From Allacma fusca (lineage: Eukaryota > Arthropoda > Collembola > Symphypleona > Sminthuridae), in the NCBI GenBank assembly GCA_947179485.1, contig OX359247.1, positions 49,139,131 through 49,203,130 of the forward strand: DNA of 64,000 nucleotides. The letters are read 5' to 3'. Shown here one piece after another: positions 1 to 12,460 of the stretch (position 1 is its first letter; every line of letters begins with the position of its first letter). Below the pieces are notes generated by a model. The model saw only the letters and a list, made by a program, of their open reading frames with translations, did no database searches and was not told where the DNA came from. A program made the translations under genes and the position numbers.

Positions 1-2772
1 GTGGGGCTCCACAAACTAAAATCGCAATTATAAATTGCGAGTGACTTGTATTCGTGTTTATGCGAGCGTCCAACACACTTTTTTTGGCATTTATTTGGAC
101 GATGTTACCCTTTCGATCATCGTTCGATGGTACCCTTTCGGATATTTTTCAATGGTACCTTTTATTAGATTGTTCGACGGTACCCGATCGTTCGTCGATC
201 CTATTTATACGTTTGTCAGTTCTTTATGGATATCAACGTTTTAATGTAAATATTCGACAATTATTCGAAGTTAATTTCATTATCCACTTTTGTTTTTGTT
301 TCCTGGAGTCATTATTTCATCATTTGTGTTCCCGAATTATTTGTATTGTTAAACAATGGTTCTGTTACAGAAAAAGGTCAATTCAATTTTTTACTGATTT
401 GATTGTAAGCCGAAACAAATCCATTTAATCACTGAATCGAAAGATTAAAACGGTGCGTGCGTGCATTGGTACCTTGTTTTCCAGCTTGAATTACAGGTAA
501 CTTGTTATGCTGATTGAAGAGTCAAGCGAAATAGATTTAAGAAGTAGAAATTGAATGAGATGTCATGAAATCTTTAAATTCTAAAAGAAAACACCAGAAT
601 TGGATTTAGATTTCACTTTTAATTTCGATTTGCAATTTTAGCCTCACAATTTAGCATGCGGACTCTAAATGATTGTTAGATTTGGGAGTGTTTTGAGAAT
701 CAAAATAAGCTTTGACAGGTTTTCGTTTATTTTCCGGGAAGATTTTAATTGATATCCTTGCCACCAGGAAATCAATGAAATATTGGTGCGTAAGAAACCC
801 TTCCGCCATTTTAAATAATGTTCTTCCATTTTTTCTGTAATGCTGTGACCGAACAATACCATTGGGATCAATTCACATGCGAATTCTCAGCATAAAATAG
901 TTAAACCAAGTTCTAAAGAAATGGCAATCTGAATCCAAATTGATTACGAAATCTCAAACTCTACAAAAGCAGGCTAAATTTTGAATCTAATCGAATTGAA
1001 TTCTGAACTCTACAGGGGCCGCGGATTTGCTGAATTCTGAGGATATCAACAATTCTGAATCAGAAAAAAGATCTATACTCTAAATACAAATTCTCACATT
1101 GATTTTTACGGAAATATAAGTCCAAATCTGATTCGTCTGACTCTACAACCAGCATTAGGTCACGCAGCAGGGGAAGCTTTATAGGTTACGGATAGGGATA
1201 GGAGGTTTTTAACAGGTAGGGTATGGACATCTTTCAGCATAACGTCTAATTATCTGTATATCCCAGTGAAGTCCACCTGTAAAGTACGGTGCTTCGTATG
1301 TAAAGTAGGGTTGTATACAGCCAAAATTTAAGAAACTGATGATAGTTTTTGTTAAAGGGTACTCCGAGTGAAGCAACTTTCGACCATAGTATTTTATAGG
1401 TTCTTCTATTTAGGCATTTGAAGTCCGAAGGCCCAAAATCAGGATTGATGCCCCGCGTATCTCCTCAACTTATTAACCGTTTGATGGCATTTTGTGTGTA
1501 ACAATTTAAAGGATGTGTTTTCTAAAATTCCAAAATAAACCTACGTGCAATATATTTTGAAATTCAGGATTTTCACGATGATTTTACCAGTTTACCTTTA
1601 TTACCGCTCTTATTATTAAGAAACCTCAAGAGCTTGAAAAACAATAGTTTACAGCTTTGTTTTTCATATGTAAATTGTACTGTTTTTGCATTATGAAAAA
1701 GATGATGAAATACCTTGAAGAATTTACACACAAAAGTCCAATAAATCGGGTTATAAAAATAGTCAGAGATAGATACAGCGGGATCGTGAAAACCTGATTT
1801 CGACACCCCCTGTGGAACAAAAATTAGGGCGTTCAGGTCTGTGCAGGACATCCCTTACGTAGGAATTAGAAATTAAGACCCATGACTTTACCAGTTGTTA
1901 TTGGTCCACGTTGTTTACAGTAAATTGTAAATCGTGTAGATGAGATGTACAATGTGCTGTACCAAACACCGAAAGTTCAATGCAACGGGCTTTATAGCAT
2001 TAAACGCTAGAACTAGAAAACTTAAGTTGATTATTAACTGTTTCAAAGCCAGGAAGTTGAAAGTAAAGGGGTGCCTTGCGCATCTATAGGACCCGATACC
2101 CGATCTTGGATGAAAAGGTTCCTATACGTGCGCAGGGGTACCCCAGGACACGGTTAGGGAAATCTATAGACAGGTACAGTAACTGCTTAGTAAAAACCTA
2201 TTGACAGATACTGGGACCCTCAAGCAAACCATACTTATTGTTAGAGCCCCTCTGAAAAAGGTTAATTTTAACCAGGGACTACCTGGAGAGTACTGGGCTA
2301 CTAAATTTGCTTCATTTGGAGTACCCTAATAGAAAACGAAACCACGTTTTGGAAATCTTGTTGTCGAAACTTCTTATTCTATACGACTATACGAGTGTCA
2401 TTACATGCTCCGTAATATTTGAACAACCCCTTTTTTTATTCCGATTGTGCCATATTAAAGTGTTCTTCATCTGCCTAACTTGTAATCCTAAAATTTTATA
2501 CAAAGTATATGCCCGTAACTGCATAAAACTTATGTGTAACAAACCGTTAGAGATGAAACTGTTCATATAAATTAATTACTAAAAATACAATTTTAGGTGG
2601 TAAAATTCTTCGTACGTAAACAGACTACAAACTGGACTGTTGTTCTTATTTGACTACCTTTCATCTAATATTTTATCCAAATCCTTTTTTGGTAAAGAAA
2701 TTGGTTCAAACTTTCAGTCGCGTTAATAGTAACACCTTGAATAAGTCTTTCATACTTAATTCTATTTAATAG
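1..2772. other. Region upstream of the CMTR1-like exons, no gene recognised
   Basis: I see no exon with family resemblance here on either strand. The CMTR1-like gene that begins at 2773 should have upstream exons for the G-patch and the first half of the methyltransferase fold, but nothing resembling the SAM-binding Gly-rich motif or the helix before it is present. The stretch holds a short tandem repeat near its left end (separate entry), a few loosely similar words around 957, 1009 and 1141 that share ACTCTACA, and otherwise AT-rich sequence with scattered stops. It is either a long intron or intergenic DNA. Confidence 0.5.
98..201. repeat. 25-bp tandem repeat, four diverged units
   Basis: The words GTTACC, GGTACC, GGTACC and GGTACC begin at 104, 129, 154 and 179, an exact 25-bp spacing. 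The flanking positions agree partly: several units carry TTCGA just before the word and CCTTTT or CCCTTTC after it. The units have diverged in their right halves. This is a small minisatellite. Confidence 0.6.
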
Positions 2773-5700
2773 GTACATACTTTGGAAGAAACAATGGAAC
2801 GCTCGAGGATTTGGTTTTACCTCCAAGCAAACGGACTGGGATCTTCCCCTAAAACCTCATTACCACAAGGAATGTTTCGAGCCTATTTATGGTGAGTTTT
2901 TGTGATGCGTTACACAATTTTTTGATCAAGTTGTAGCTAGAATAACATTTTTTATGAACAACACGTTTGGATTTATTTGCGTAGGCTTCTATGAGATGAA
3001 GGGCAGCGGAGATATTCATAATCCGGATGAAGTGAATTGGTTTATCAAAAATGTCCGAAAGACAACTTTCAGAAAAGGCGTACATGTTGCTGTAGCTAAC
3101 GGGGTAAACTTATTTTCTATGTTCTTCATCAGATTTCTAGCTTGCTTTCAAATACGCGATAGCAGTTTATGGCAAATACGAGGCTATACTACTTCTGCTT
3201 TACAAAGATGTAGTTTTTATCATTGAGAAAGGTAAAAGATATAAGTAATTATAAGCTCTTGTCGACCTGCTATTGTCCTTTCTCCAACCGCTTGAGGCCT
3301 TTTAGAATTTTATTTATGTGTAGCATTACTGTATAGGTGGAATAAAATGCAAGATTTTAGAAGAAATTGCAAAATTTGGTTTGATTTTTACAGGGGGACA
3401 TATCTGAAGGGGATGAAGACAAGAAGGAATTACGATGCAAATACATGATGCTTGGCGAAGTTGTGATAGCGCTTTCTATAGTTCGTGACGGTAAGTATGA
3501 ATTTGAGTTTTGGCAGTAACTATGACTTGCTTATTCTTTAAGCTACTTAAGTTAGACTGTAACTATTTTCCGTGGATAAAATCAGTGATTTGAAGCAGTT
3601 TTTTGTTTTTCTTATGTTTGTTATGGATGAATAGGTGGTCATTTTGTCTTGAGAACGTACGACATGTTCACTCCATTTACTGTCGGGCTTATTTTCCTTC
3701 TGCATCAAATGTTTGATTCAATAACCATTCACAAACCGGAAACTTGTTTACCAGCAAGTTCGGAGCGTTATGTTATTTGCAAGTGGAGAAAAGTAAATCG
3801 GTTTACTCGAGAGGTTATCAACTACCTGATGGATTGTCAAAAGTTTTTCAAAAACACTCAGCGAATGTAAGAATACTATTCGGTAGTAATTTATAGAAAC
3901 TGTTAACACTACACATAAAAAATTGATGTTTTCCCGTCACTAATTCTGCCAAACATCCATTATGCTATTATCATCATAATTTGCAGGGTTCAAATATTTA
4001 ACTTAAATTATGTCTATAACCTGTCCGCATTGGTACATCCGTGGTTTTTATCGGCTTCAAAAAATATTTCAAGGAAAGGAGCTGTAGAATTCATTAGCTT
4101 TACTGCTTAATTGGAAAGCTAGGAGGGTTTTCATAAAATATTCAAAAGGGTAACTCCAGTTAAGTTTGTTATTCCCGCTAGGGCTAGGATCGTAATTATG
4201 TTTATGGTGAGGTTTTAGAACAATTAAGATTTTTAGAATTGAACCTAGCCTTGCTGAATTATAAATTAAGATAGTCATTTTGAATTTTTTAGTATTACGT
4301 TATCTTACTGGTGCAATTATAGTGCCAGAATGAATCTCAATATAAAGGTGCTTTTCACAAAGGTTTATTTCAATATGATTGCTGTGCACGCCATGTTTAA
4401 GTTATTCTGGAGGTATTGAATTATTTCGTAGATATAAAAACGCGGATCAACAAGTAGCAGATATCCAGGAACTAATACCGGTGAACAGGATTCGCAATAA
4501 CGAAAGGTTCATGTCGTTTATACTGGATGCAAACGAGTTGTAAGCTTTTAATATAATTGCCAGCGTATTTTTTATCTTACAAATGTATACTGTGACTGAA
4601 TGCTCAATTGCTGAAATGCTGATTAGATTACTGTGATGTCGAGAAAGATGTTAAGCTCTAGTTTGTAATCCTAGGAATGGAAGATGTCAGCTGGAAGAAA
4701 CTCGTAAAATAAATGACGAAATCAGAAGAAATGGAACTCAATCACTGATTCGACAGCACGTGTCAACAATAATCAGAAAAGCGACAACAATCTGGGGCAT
4801 TCCTAGAGGTTTTACTGTTGGGGCGAAGTACACTGAAGGAAGTTCTCCTGAAATCAGAGCTGCAAAGATGGTTGCTCCCTATCCTCCGGGTAAAATTTTA
4901 TGCTACAACGTCGTCAACATAAATGTTTCGCATTGTGACTGTGCTTTCTAGGTTCATATTATTTATTAATGGCTTCTTATATTCTTTGTTACAAATATTT
5001 AGACACATTTACTCGCATTGAGAGGGAGGGCGAGCAAGAGCTAAATTTCCAGACCATGGAAGACGATTTGCAAAATCCATCTGAGTGGCACGTATTTTTA
5101 GTTGGTAGAGATCGAGGATTTTTCTTGAGTAAGTTTAATCAGCTTTAATACTTTTGTGCTACTAGTGCATATAAAATAATCAATGTAGAAACTATTTGTA
5201 GTTGAATGAATTACACATACAACAAAGTTGACCACACTTTGCATTTTCTTGTAGGTTTGGGAGAAGATGAAGTTTATCGATTTTCTGGAGCAAAATGGGT
5301 TAAAACAATTGATAGATTTGAATTGGCTGCGAATACTTTAATCTACGCAGATGTTGTGGATGAAATTGCAATTTATGAGACCAGACAGGTAACCACAACT
5401 GGATTGCAAATCATGGATGCATTAGTGTTGGGGGGGAAAGATATCCGGAATCTTCCTCACGAGGAAAGGTACAAGAGTTTTTGAATAATTTGAGCCTTTG
5501 GTTCTGCGGCTTTTAGAGCTACACAAAGCGTGAAAATTTTTGGAAATAAACTTTTGTGGCCAATATAAATTCTCAACTCTGATTTTAGGTTAGAACTGTG
5601 CTTGAAATTTTCTCGTGCTATGGATCGACCCAACAGACAAGACATAGCAGCCGTCAGAGCAAAAACAGCGTATGAGTTAAACAAAATTGACGGGATTCTT

Positions 5701-6261
5701 CGTCGGTTAGTTTTTCAGTTTTAAAAAACGTATTTAGTGTTTCTTCACAAGAATCTTCAACCGGTACATCAGTCTATAATATATATCTTGTGTCTGTAGA
5801 AATACGGAGCAACGTTTAAAGGGTGGCGCTCATGGTCCGAAAAAGGAAGCAACTTACCCTATTGATGGGACCCAGTATAGTGACGAAGCAAAATTCGAGC
5901 TGTATTTCAAGCCTTCGGGAGCATTGTTGGTGAAAACTGCAAAACAAAACTCCATTCCCGGAGATTTCTTGTACGTAGTTATAAATGATTTCCTCACTAT
6001 GCATAAAATTATACTGGATATCTTTATCCACGAATTTTAGTAGATCATTGTAGTCATGTCAAAATATTTGTAACTTTGGAAGCAATGATGTATTTAATGT
6101 CAAACTGTTTTTATAGGTTCTCAATGCAAAACAGACTAATTTGGCGATGGAATGAAAATGTCAGCCTCGATTTAGTAAACTCAGAAGCTTTGGAAGATGC
6201 TAAAGAAAAGCATGGTCCTATCCACGCAGCAACTTTGCTTGATTTCTTGAAGCCACTGTAA
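2773..6261 (+). CDS. CMTR1-like cap-specific mRNA 2'-O-methyltransferase, 3' part of the gene (11 exons)
   Basis: The family (CMTR1/MTr1) methylates the 2'-O of the first transcribed nucleotide of capped mRNA in the nucleus. Exons: 2773-2891, 2985-3103, 3394-3490, 3635-3866, 4432-4539, 4675-4889, 5003-5128, 5255-5468, 5589-5705, 5800-5970, 6117-6261. All joins are GT-AG, all phases close, and they give 553 residues without a stop. Recognisable blocks are YILWKKQW early in the RrmJ-type fold, FRKGVHVAVANGG, ALSIVRDGGHFVLRTYDMF, PASSERYVICK, and a guanylyltransferase-like region with LGEDEVYRFSGAKWVK. Compared with active CMTR1, the catalytic Asp (ADGG motif) is Asn at 3098-3100 and the catalytic Lys (CKTFD motif) is Arg at 3652-3654. 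The segment where human CMTR1 has its WW domain is nearly absent near the C-terminus. The 5' exons (G-patch, first catalytic Lys, SAM loop) are not visible. The family call is firm; activity is doubtful. Confidence 0.9.
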
Positions 6262-6455
6262 CTGGTATTCCCCTTGGAAGTTTTCACTGTAGTATGAAAG
6301 ATTTTTATGATTAGACTGGAAATTATTCTTATTGTAGGTCAAATATGTGTGAGGATTGAGTATGAAAATTGTATAATTATGTTTACCTAAACGTACAATT
6401 TGTAATTGATCACTTTAAATTTAAATTAGAGTTACGAGGTAAGTAATAAGGAAAA

Positions 6456-6461
6456 AATAAA
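6456..6461 (+). other. Poly(A) signal AATAAA of the CMTR1-like gene
   Basis: A canonical AATAAA lies about 195 bp after the stop codon, on the same strand, with no competing canonical signal between. Confidence 0.55.
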
Positions 6462-7894
6462 ATCAGTTTTGTGTAATTATTATAACTTCACAGGTAAAAG
6501 ATGATTTGTAAAATGGCACCTTTCCTGAAATTCCTGACAAATTAATGGAAGCATTGACTGGTGTAAATTACAAACTCGTAATGTTGGAATTATCGATCTG
6601 GAATAATTGTATGCTGTGCCTGTAACTATGAAAGAGAGGCGTGGTATTACTAGGTTTATATGGTATCCATTATCATGGTAATCAGCCCTGTTTTTAATAT
6701 ATTTACAAGCCAATGGTTCAGCTTGTCACTCAAGCTTTTTAGGAATGTTAGTTACTTGATGAGAAATGTGTAAAGTGATACACTTTTTGTTTTTGCGAGT
6801 TGATTGTGTAACGTATGTGTGTGTAAAAATGACTTGAATATAATGTGTTTAGTGGTAGAATTTTTTTTCTTGCGGTTTACCATTTAAAAATGCTTTCTGG
6901 AAGACCTCGTGCAAAAATTTTATATGATCAATTTGTTATTTTTCGAGGATAAATTCATGTCACTTACCTTTCCCTATGTTACCAGATTTGTGTACCATTT
7001 ATTCATCATATTTTTCACATCTGGGTTATTTTTCACTTTAAACCGAAACTTCCTCTTTCTATGTTTTTTGTGAATTAGTAATGGCCGTGTTATCCTTCAT
7101 GATGCTAGACTAATGTTATACAATATTTTGTTCATAATAACTACTGCCGGATTTTCGGGTCGATTTTGTCATACGTATTTTTACAAATTCTAGTGTAGTC
7201 TAGTTTGTATTGATCCATTCATTGAAATATGGGATATATTAAATAAGGTTGTATGATTTTACCATCGACTTTATTTAACATTTTTTTACTTTGAAAACTG
7301 TGTGTGCAGTATTTTTACTGCTTTCCATTAAGGTTCGGATGATGCGAGCGATTTTGTCACAAAATGGTGACTGATGCTCCCTCCCATTAGGCATGTGCCG
7401 GAAAAGGAATTTTCACGCAGGAGTTTAATTACTTTTAGTTTGATAATTTTTTATCTTCAGTATGTAACAGCTTCCAGAAATTATCTATCGGCTACCTGCT
7501 CAGTTCTGCGGTTGACACTAATACGTGATAAATTTTTTTAAAAAGTTACCGCATTAGTGGTACCGTTTAATAAGGTAAAAATTGTACAATTCCTGAAAAA
7601 TGATTCCGGCTTACATAGCTTACATACTCACATAAAGCTTGTTGATTTCGTTACTGACAACCTACTGCCGTTAAGCCGCTACAGGAAGAAAATTTGTACC
7701 CTACTTTGTCAAAATTGGGAAACGATTTTCTTCTGCAAAGTTTGTTCGGTGCCACGGAAGGAAATTCTTACAGTTACGGACAAAACGAGTTTGATGTGAG
7801 TACACCCATACATGCGTATGTCTATTTTGTACGACAAAAGGATAAAAATAACGAAACATTCACATATTGATAATTGATTTTTCAATGGTAATGA

Positions 7895-7936
<42 letters not shown>

Positions 7937-9025
7937 CATATAAATACTATCCCACGTCACATTCAAGTTTCTAAAATTGTGCTGACGTTGCGAGAGAAGG
8001 GTGAAAGGATAAGGGGCCATGCCACGCTGCCTCAAGTTATAAAAACAAACTCATCTTTGTATAACGAAATGTCCATGAACGAAAAGTTTTCACAATGCAC
8101 TGGAAGCAGTCCAGCCGTGTAGCATGATCCCATATGCCATACATTTGCTTTATTTACTAGTAGCCTCCAATCTCATGGTTCAAGAACCAAGAAAATCCCT
8201 GTACGAATGAATGTACCAGTGTAACAACAGTAGTTTATCTAATGCACACCCCCACAGAACTACTCTAGTTTCTTCACATCTTCACATTAACAACCACTTG
8301 GGTTTACTGACACTTCGGTCAGCTGGCTTACCGTAGTCTATTTCGGTCTGCTTAAGCACTAAGTCCGAGACAGTGCTTGTCATAGGAACAGTGTGATATT
8401 CACAAGGGAACGGGTGAAAAGATACTTACCCGAAAATTTGGGGAACAGTGGGTATGATAACAACAGCAAAAGCAATAAGAATGACAGTTTCTGGTACATC
8501 TGTTTTTATGTAACTTTGAGGTTTAGACACAGGAACTATAAAATAAATGCTGAAAAGTTCATAGCCAGGCTATAGTAACGGTAAACTGCAACAAAATTTC
8601 TGATAATCGCTCGGATTATCCAAGAGCTTAAAATCAAATTATAATACCGTCCCATTTCAATTAATTTCAGAACCTGCCAAACCATGTCTGTAGACATGAA
8701 CTTTTTTCACACCGTTGTCATTTGAATTGAAACCAAAACCTCAGCTCTGCTGCGTAGATTCTTACATACATGACATTACGCACCGTACGCATCTGTGAAT
8801 GGACTTGCTACAGGGAAATTGAGAAGGTACATATGGAAGGAACGTAAATGTAATATTTTGTTGTTCAACCCTTTACGCATGAATCAGAGATATGTGATGC
8901 TGGGATGCGTTTGTAAATGTAGCAAGCTAAAGGCGCATTTCTAACCTCTCAGTTTGGTAGTGGAATTCGTGGAACTGAGACCTAAGAAACAAGTTAATTA
9001 TCGTTAATGACTTCACAGTATAGAA
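6462..9025. other. Intergenic region with an AT microsatellite
   Basis: About 2.5 kb between the CMTR1-like gene and the next plus-strand gene. It contains an (AT)n run at 7900-7933 and a few short chance reading frames, such as 7557-7799 and 8393-8575, with no start context, splice structure or resemblance to known proteins. I see no promoter element that can be tied to the gene at 9026. Confidence 0.5.
7900..7933. repeat. (AT)n microsatellite
   Basis: An uninterrupted alternating AT run of about 34 bp directly follows GTAC at 7897-7900. Confidence 0.9.
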
Positions 9026-10846
9026 ATGACACTTGACACGGATCTCTTCGATGGAACCATGCACACAGGTGACGAAGACAAAGACCGAGGGAAATGCATC
9101 CCTTGTTGTGACTTCCCTCTTCGGTGGTTTTCATTAGGTGTCGCCTTAACAGAACTAGTAAGTTAAAAGCTGATTTTATAGTATCTACATTTTTTATAAA
9201 CATAATAACGGTTCTTAAAAAAGTAACGCAAGAAGAATAATTATTTACGGAAAGAATGCGGATTACACATTTTTGCAGTTCGTTTCCTTGAGCAGTGCTA
9301 TCTACACGACGTACGGAATATTCCATTACGCAAATTACGATTCGGAAATTCTACTTCATGACGAGCTCTACGTTGAAGCGAGTGAGTGTGAGATTTAAGT
9401 ACATACATATACAGATATCGTCAATGCTTGTAATAATTCTTGATATTTCCTAAGTGCTGGATGTATTTACGTACACAATTAATTCTAATTACGTGAGAAA
9501 ATTCAGTTGCTGTAATATATGTTATTTAATGAGTGATTGTGAGCCTAACATGAGGTTTGCGTTTGGGTTTCCAGGAAAGCATTATGCAGGGAAGTTCTCA
9601 AACGTGCCGATGGGTTTTATTTACTGGGACTTGAGTCTCTTTATAGTTGAAAGTGCTCTGGCTGTTTACTTGCTTTATGGGCTGGCAAAGGTACAAGTTT
9701 GTTTTTCAAAGCATGGGTGATGTCTATGAATGTATTGTATAGGGAAGGGTAAGAACCGGGGAGTATATTTTTATTCCAAAAGTCCCATGGAATACATGTA
9801 TGTCTCTCCCTGTTACTATACTATTATTGTGGGACTAGGATTTACATATGTATATGTCAAGTCTCATTGTCCCCCTGCATTTTCCTTTCTTGCGGATTTT
9901 CTAAACCTCCTTTCATTCGTAATGTAAACTTACAGTCAGGTCCAGTTTTGGTCAAACTTTTTAATTGTGATTTGTATTAATTGAAGTGTTTGGGCATTTT
10001 TGACACCTTTTAAATGTGTAACAAAATTACTGTATTTAAATCAGAATGCTCACTCTTGTTTTTGTAAAATATCCATCAGTAAAAATCCAGAATCAGTACT
10101 CGCTTTGTTCAAATGTACATGTTATTATACATGTACATTTGTAAAAGCAATTTGTTAGCAATTATTTTTTAAAGCAGGTTAGGTTGAAAAAGATCGAAGA
10201 ATAAAAATTGACCTCTCCCTTTAGCCATTACTCATTAGAGCCTTAATTATTTGTTGATCTTTCCAAATTATGAAGAAGAGAAAATCCGCAAGGTGCAAGT
10301 GTTACTCTGCTTCTTCCTAAGAAGTTAAATGTTGAATTACTTTTACAACTTTTGGCAAGACAAATATTTTGACGGACGGTGCGGATTGCTGATTAAGAGT
10401 ATCAGCGAGAGGATTGTACCAGAAACAGAACGGGAGTAGAACTTATTACATAATACGAAATCAGGTGGTCAGCAGTGGTAAACAAACATTGGTTATTTTT
10501 TAAGGATAAAACGAGAAAAATTCACACATGGATGACGGCGATGGTAACTTACAACGTGATTCTGACTGGAATTTTCCTTGGCTTTATTATCGGGGGCATT
10601 AGCTCTAGCCGATTAAATATCATGGGGTTCTTACATGCCTTCTTCCGATTCTTTGAAATCGCAGTCGTGTACAGTCATTATGAGGATCTGTGTCACCGGA
10701 AAAAACTTGAACGGCTTCAACGGGATAATAACAACACCACATACATTGACTTATCTCAGTTGGTGAATATGACCCTCACTAATTACCGCACAGAGCCGAC
10801 ACAGCGTACAGCTGAAGAAGTTAGAGTTAGCATCCCTTCGTCGTAA
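9026..10846 (+). CDS. Four-pass membrane protein of unknown function (230 aa, 4 exons)
   Basis: Exons: 9026-9157, 9279-9381, 9575-9690, 10505-10846; phases 0, 1 and 0 close perfectly. The ATG at 9026 is chosen because it is in frame, has a stop just upstream and opens the longest product; an in-frame ATG at 9059 is the alternative. The last acceptor, TTTTTTAAG at 10504, is the one that fits the phase. The protein begins with an acidic, Cys-containing segment (GKCIPCCDFPLRW). Four hydrophobic segments follow, at about residues 34-60, 91-115, 123-150 and 157-176, with the loop between the first two holding HDELYVEARKHY. The charged tail of about 50 residues includes RKKLERLQRDNNNTTY. I do not recognise the family; a tetraspan or MARVEL-like topology is possible from the layout alone. 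Function unknown. Confidence 0.75.
10110..10141. repeat. Perfect 13-bp inverted repeat with a 6-nt loop
   Basis: The arms CAAATGTACATGT and ACATGTACATTTG flank TATTAT. It lies inside the third intron (9691-10504) of the four-pass membrane protein gene. It is probably one of the many TACATA/TGTACA-type palindromes in this DNA. Confidence 0.7.
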
Positions 10847-10958
10847 GTCGTGATTCTTCTCAACATTTTGTATTTGCCCGTGCAAGACTTTTGTATAGTA
10901 GTAAATAAGTTATGTAAATTGTAATTATTATTATATTATGTGAGCGTAAGGGAGAACT

Positions 10959-10964
10959 AATAAA
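10959..10964 (+). other. Poly(A) signal AATAAA of the four-pass membrane protein gene
   Basis: A canonical AATAAA about 112 bp after the stop codon on the same strand. Confidence 0.55.
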
Positions 10965-12325
10965 ATGAATGTGTCATGTCCTAACTGGGACTAACTCACG
11001 GCTGATTTTAATTCCATGGAAAAGTATTTCAGGAAAACGCAAATTTACGCAAAACAATTTTCTGTCTCATTTTTGATGATAGAAATAAGACTTGAGAAAG
11101 GACATATTATGTTCCAGGGCGTTCAGGAATGTTTGCTTACAGAAAATCCTTTGCATATACTGTCCCTGTGACAATTTACTATCCGGAACCAAAGGGATCT
11201 CTGTAACGAGATTCTTATCTTACCCATTCCTTAAGAAAAACGAAAACAGTGGTTGGTTTCAAAAGTAATACTCTTCGGCTATTCAATGCCATCATGGTGT
11301 ATGCACATAGCATATTAAGCACGTAATATCTGGCAGTCTGACATACTGTATTGGCTTTCCTTAAATCTAAAAGGGAAAACAAGTTATTAGAAATAATTTG
11401 AATATAACAGGAGAGTAATGGATGTTCGATTACCCGAACCTGGTGTTACCAGAAAAAGGTGTTAGACTCGCAGATAGTAATTACCTTTAATTATTGCAGT
11501 AATGTGTACAATAATTAGCCCGACGAGAGCGCCACATAGCGTTGCTCTCATTGTCAGTAATAGCTTAGTACACGCTCAAATTACTGACCTGATAAAAATT
11601 GTGCGCACTTGAGTGTAAAAGGGGAATTTTTAGTCGTGTAATTATATCTACCATTATTGACTTGGTAGGGCGTCATCTTTTATTACGTCATCAAAATTTT
11701 GATAAAATTGGACACACACCCTCCCCTACTTCCAAAAAGCAAAAAAAAAACATTTTATCTCTCGTATGAGGTCAGCAAGTGTATTTATATTTAGTATAAA
11801 GCAGGGACTTTTATTATCAATACATATTCCTTATTCAAATACAGCGAAGACTCTTTGCTCGCCAATATTGATGCCTGAAATACTGACTTACGAGACCGAA
11901 AAAATGAATTTTCTGAGCATTTATACATTTTTAAACGTTTTGCAAGATGACGTTGTTTTTTGGCGTATCTGCTGTAATGTAGGTAGATAGGATGAAAGAA
12001 GAAGAGCTTACTAAAATTAGGAGTAATGGACTTCATTGGAAATTTCTACGTTGAAATGTTATGTGAATAATCATCGGATACATACGTGCCATTCTGCTAT
12101 GCACAAGTATTCTAATTCATTACAGCATGAGTAAATATAAAATGATTGAAAAAATATTCCGCCCTCCCCCTCAACTTGATCGAAAATTTGAAGATTCTAC
12201 CGTGGAAAAATAAGGATTCAAATGATTGTTTTGGCTGAATGATTCGGACAAGAAAATTTTAATTTAATTATTTCTTGAAGGGTTTCATAAACCAATGGCC
12301 TTTTACAATTCGGTGTATTCGGACG
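10965..12325. other. Intergenic region before the SIFamide gene
   Basis: About 1.36 kb of AT-rich sequence between two plus-strand genes. No exon was recognised. Two overlapping open frames on opposite strands at 11766-12036 look like chance. Any upstream control sequence of the neuropeptide gene would lie here, but I cannot point to a specific site. Confidence 0.4.
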
Positions 12326-12333
12326 TATAAAAG
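12326..12333 (+). promoter_or_regulatory. TATA box of the SIFamide gene
   Basis: TATAAAAG lies 128 bp before the first base of the start codon. Transcription would begin near 12356, leaving a 5' untranslated leader of about 100 nt that contains no upstream ATG. Confidence 0.7.
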
Positions 12334-12460
12334 GACCCAGACTTGTAATGTTCTCTCATTCCAATTCTGTTGTTCAAGTCCTTTGAGTTCTCCAAAAACA
12401 TTCTTTGAATTCACTGATATTTTGAAATAATTTTTGAAAATTCCAATCTTCAAGAGCAAA

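Noticed and set aside
1012-1040. CAG followed by a frame reading GRGFAEF, resembling the GPGGFSEY SAM motif of CMTR1
   Set aside because: It lacks the Pro-Gly order, there is no GT donor after it, and a stop follows at once. It is a chance match and cannot join the acceptor at 2772.
8994-9326. 110-codon open frame on the minus strand
   Set aside because: It is the antisense of exons 1 and 2 of the plus-strand four-pass protein gene, where splice sites and helices support the plus strand.
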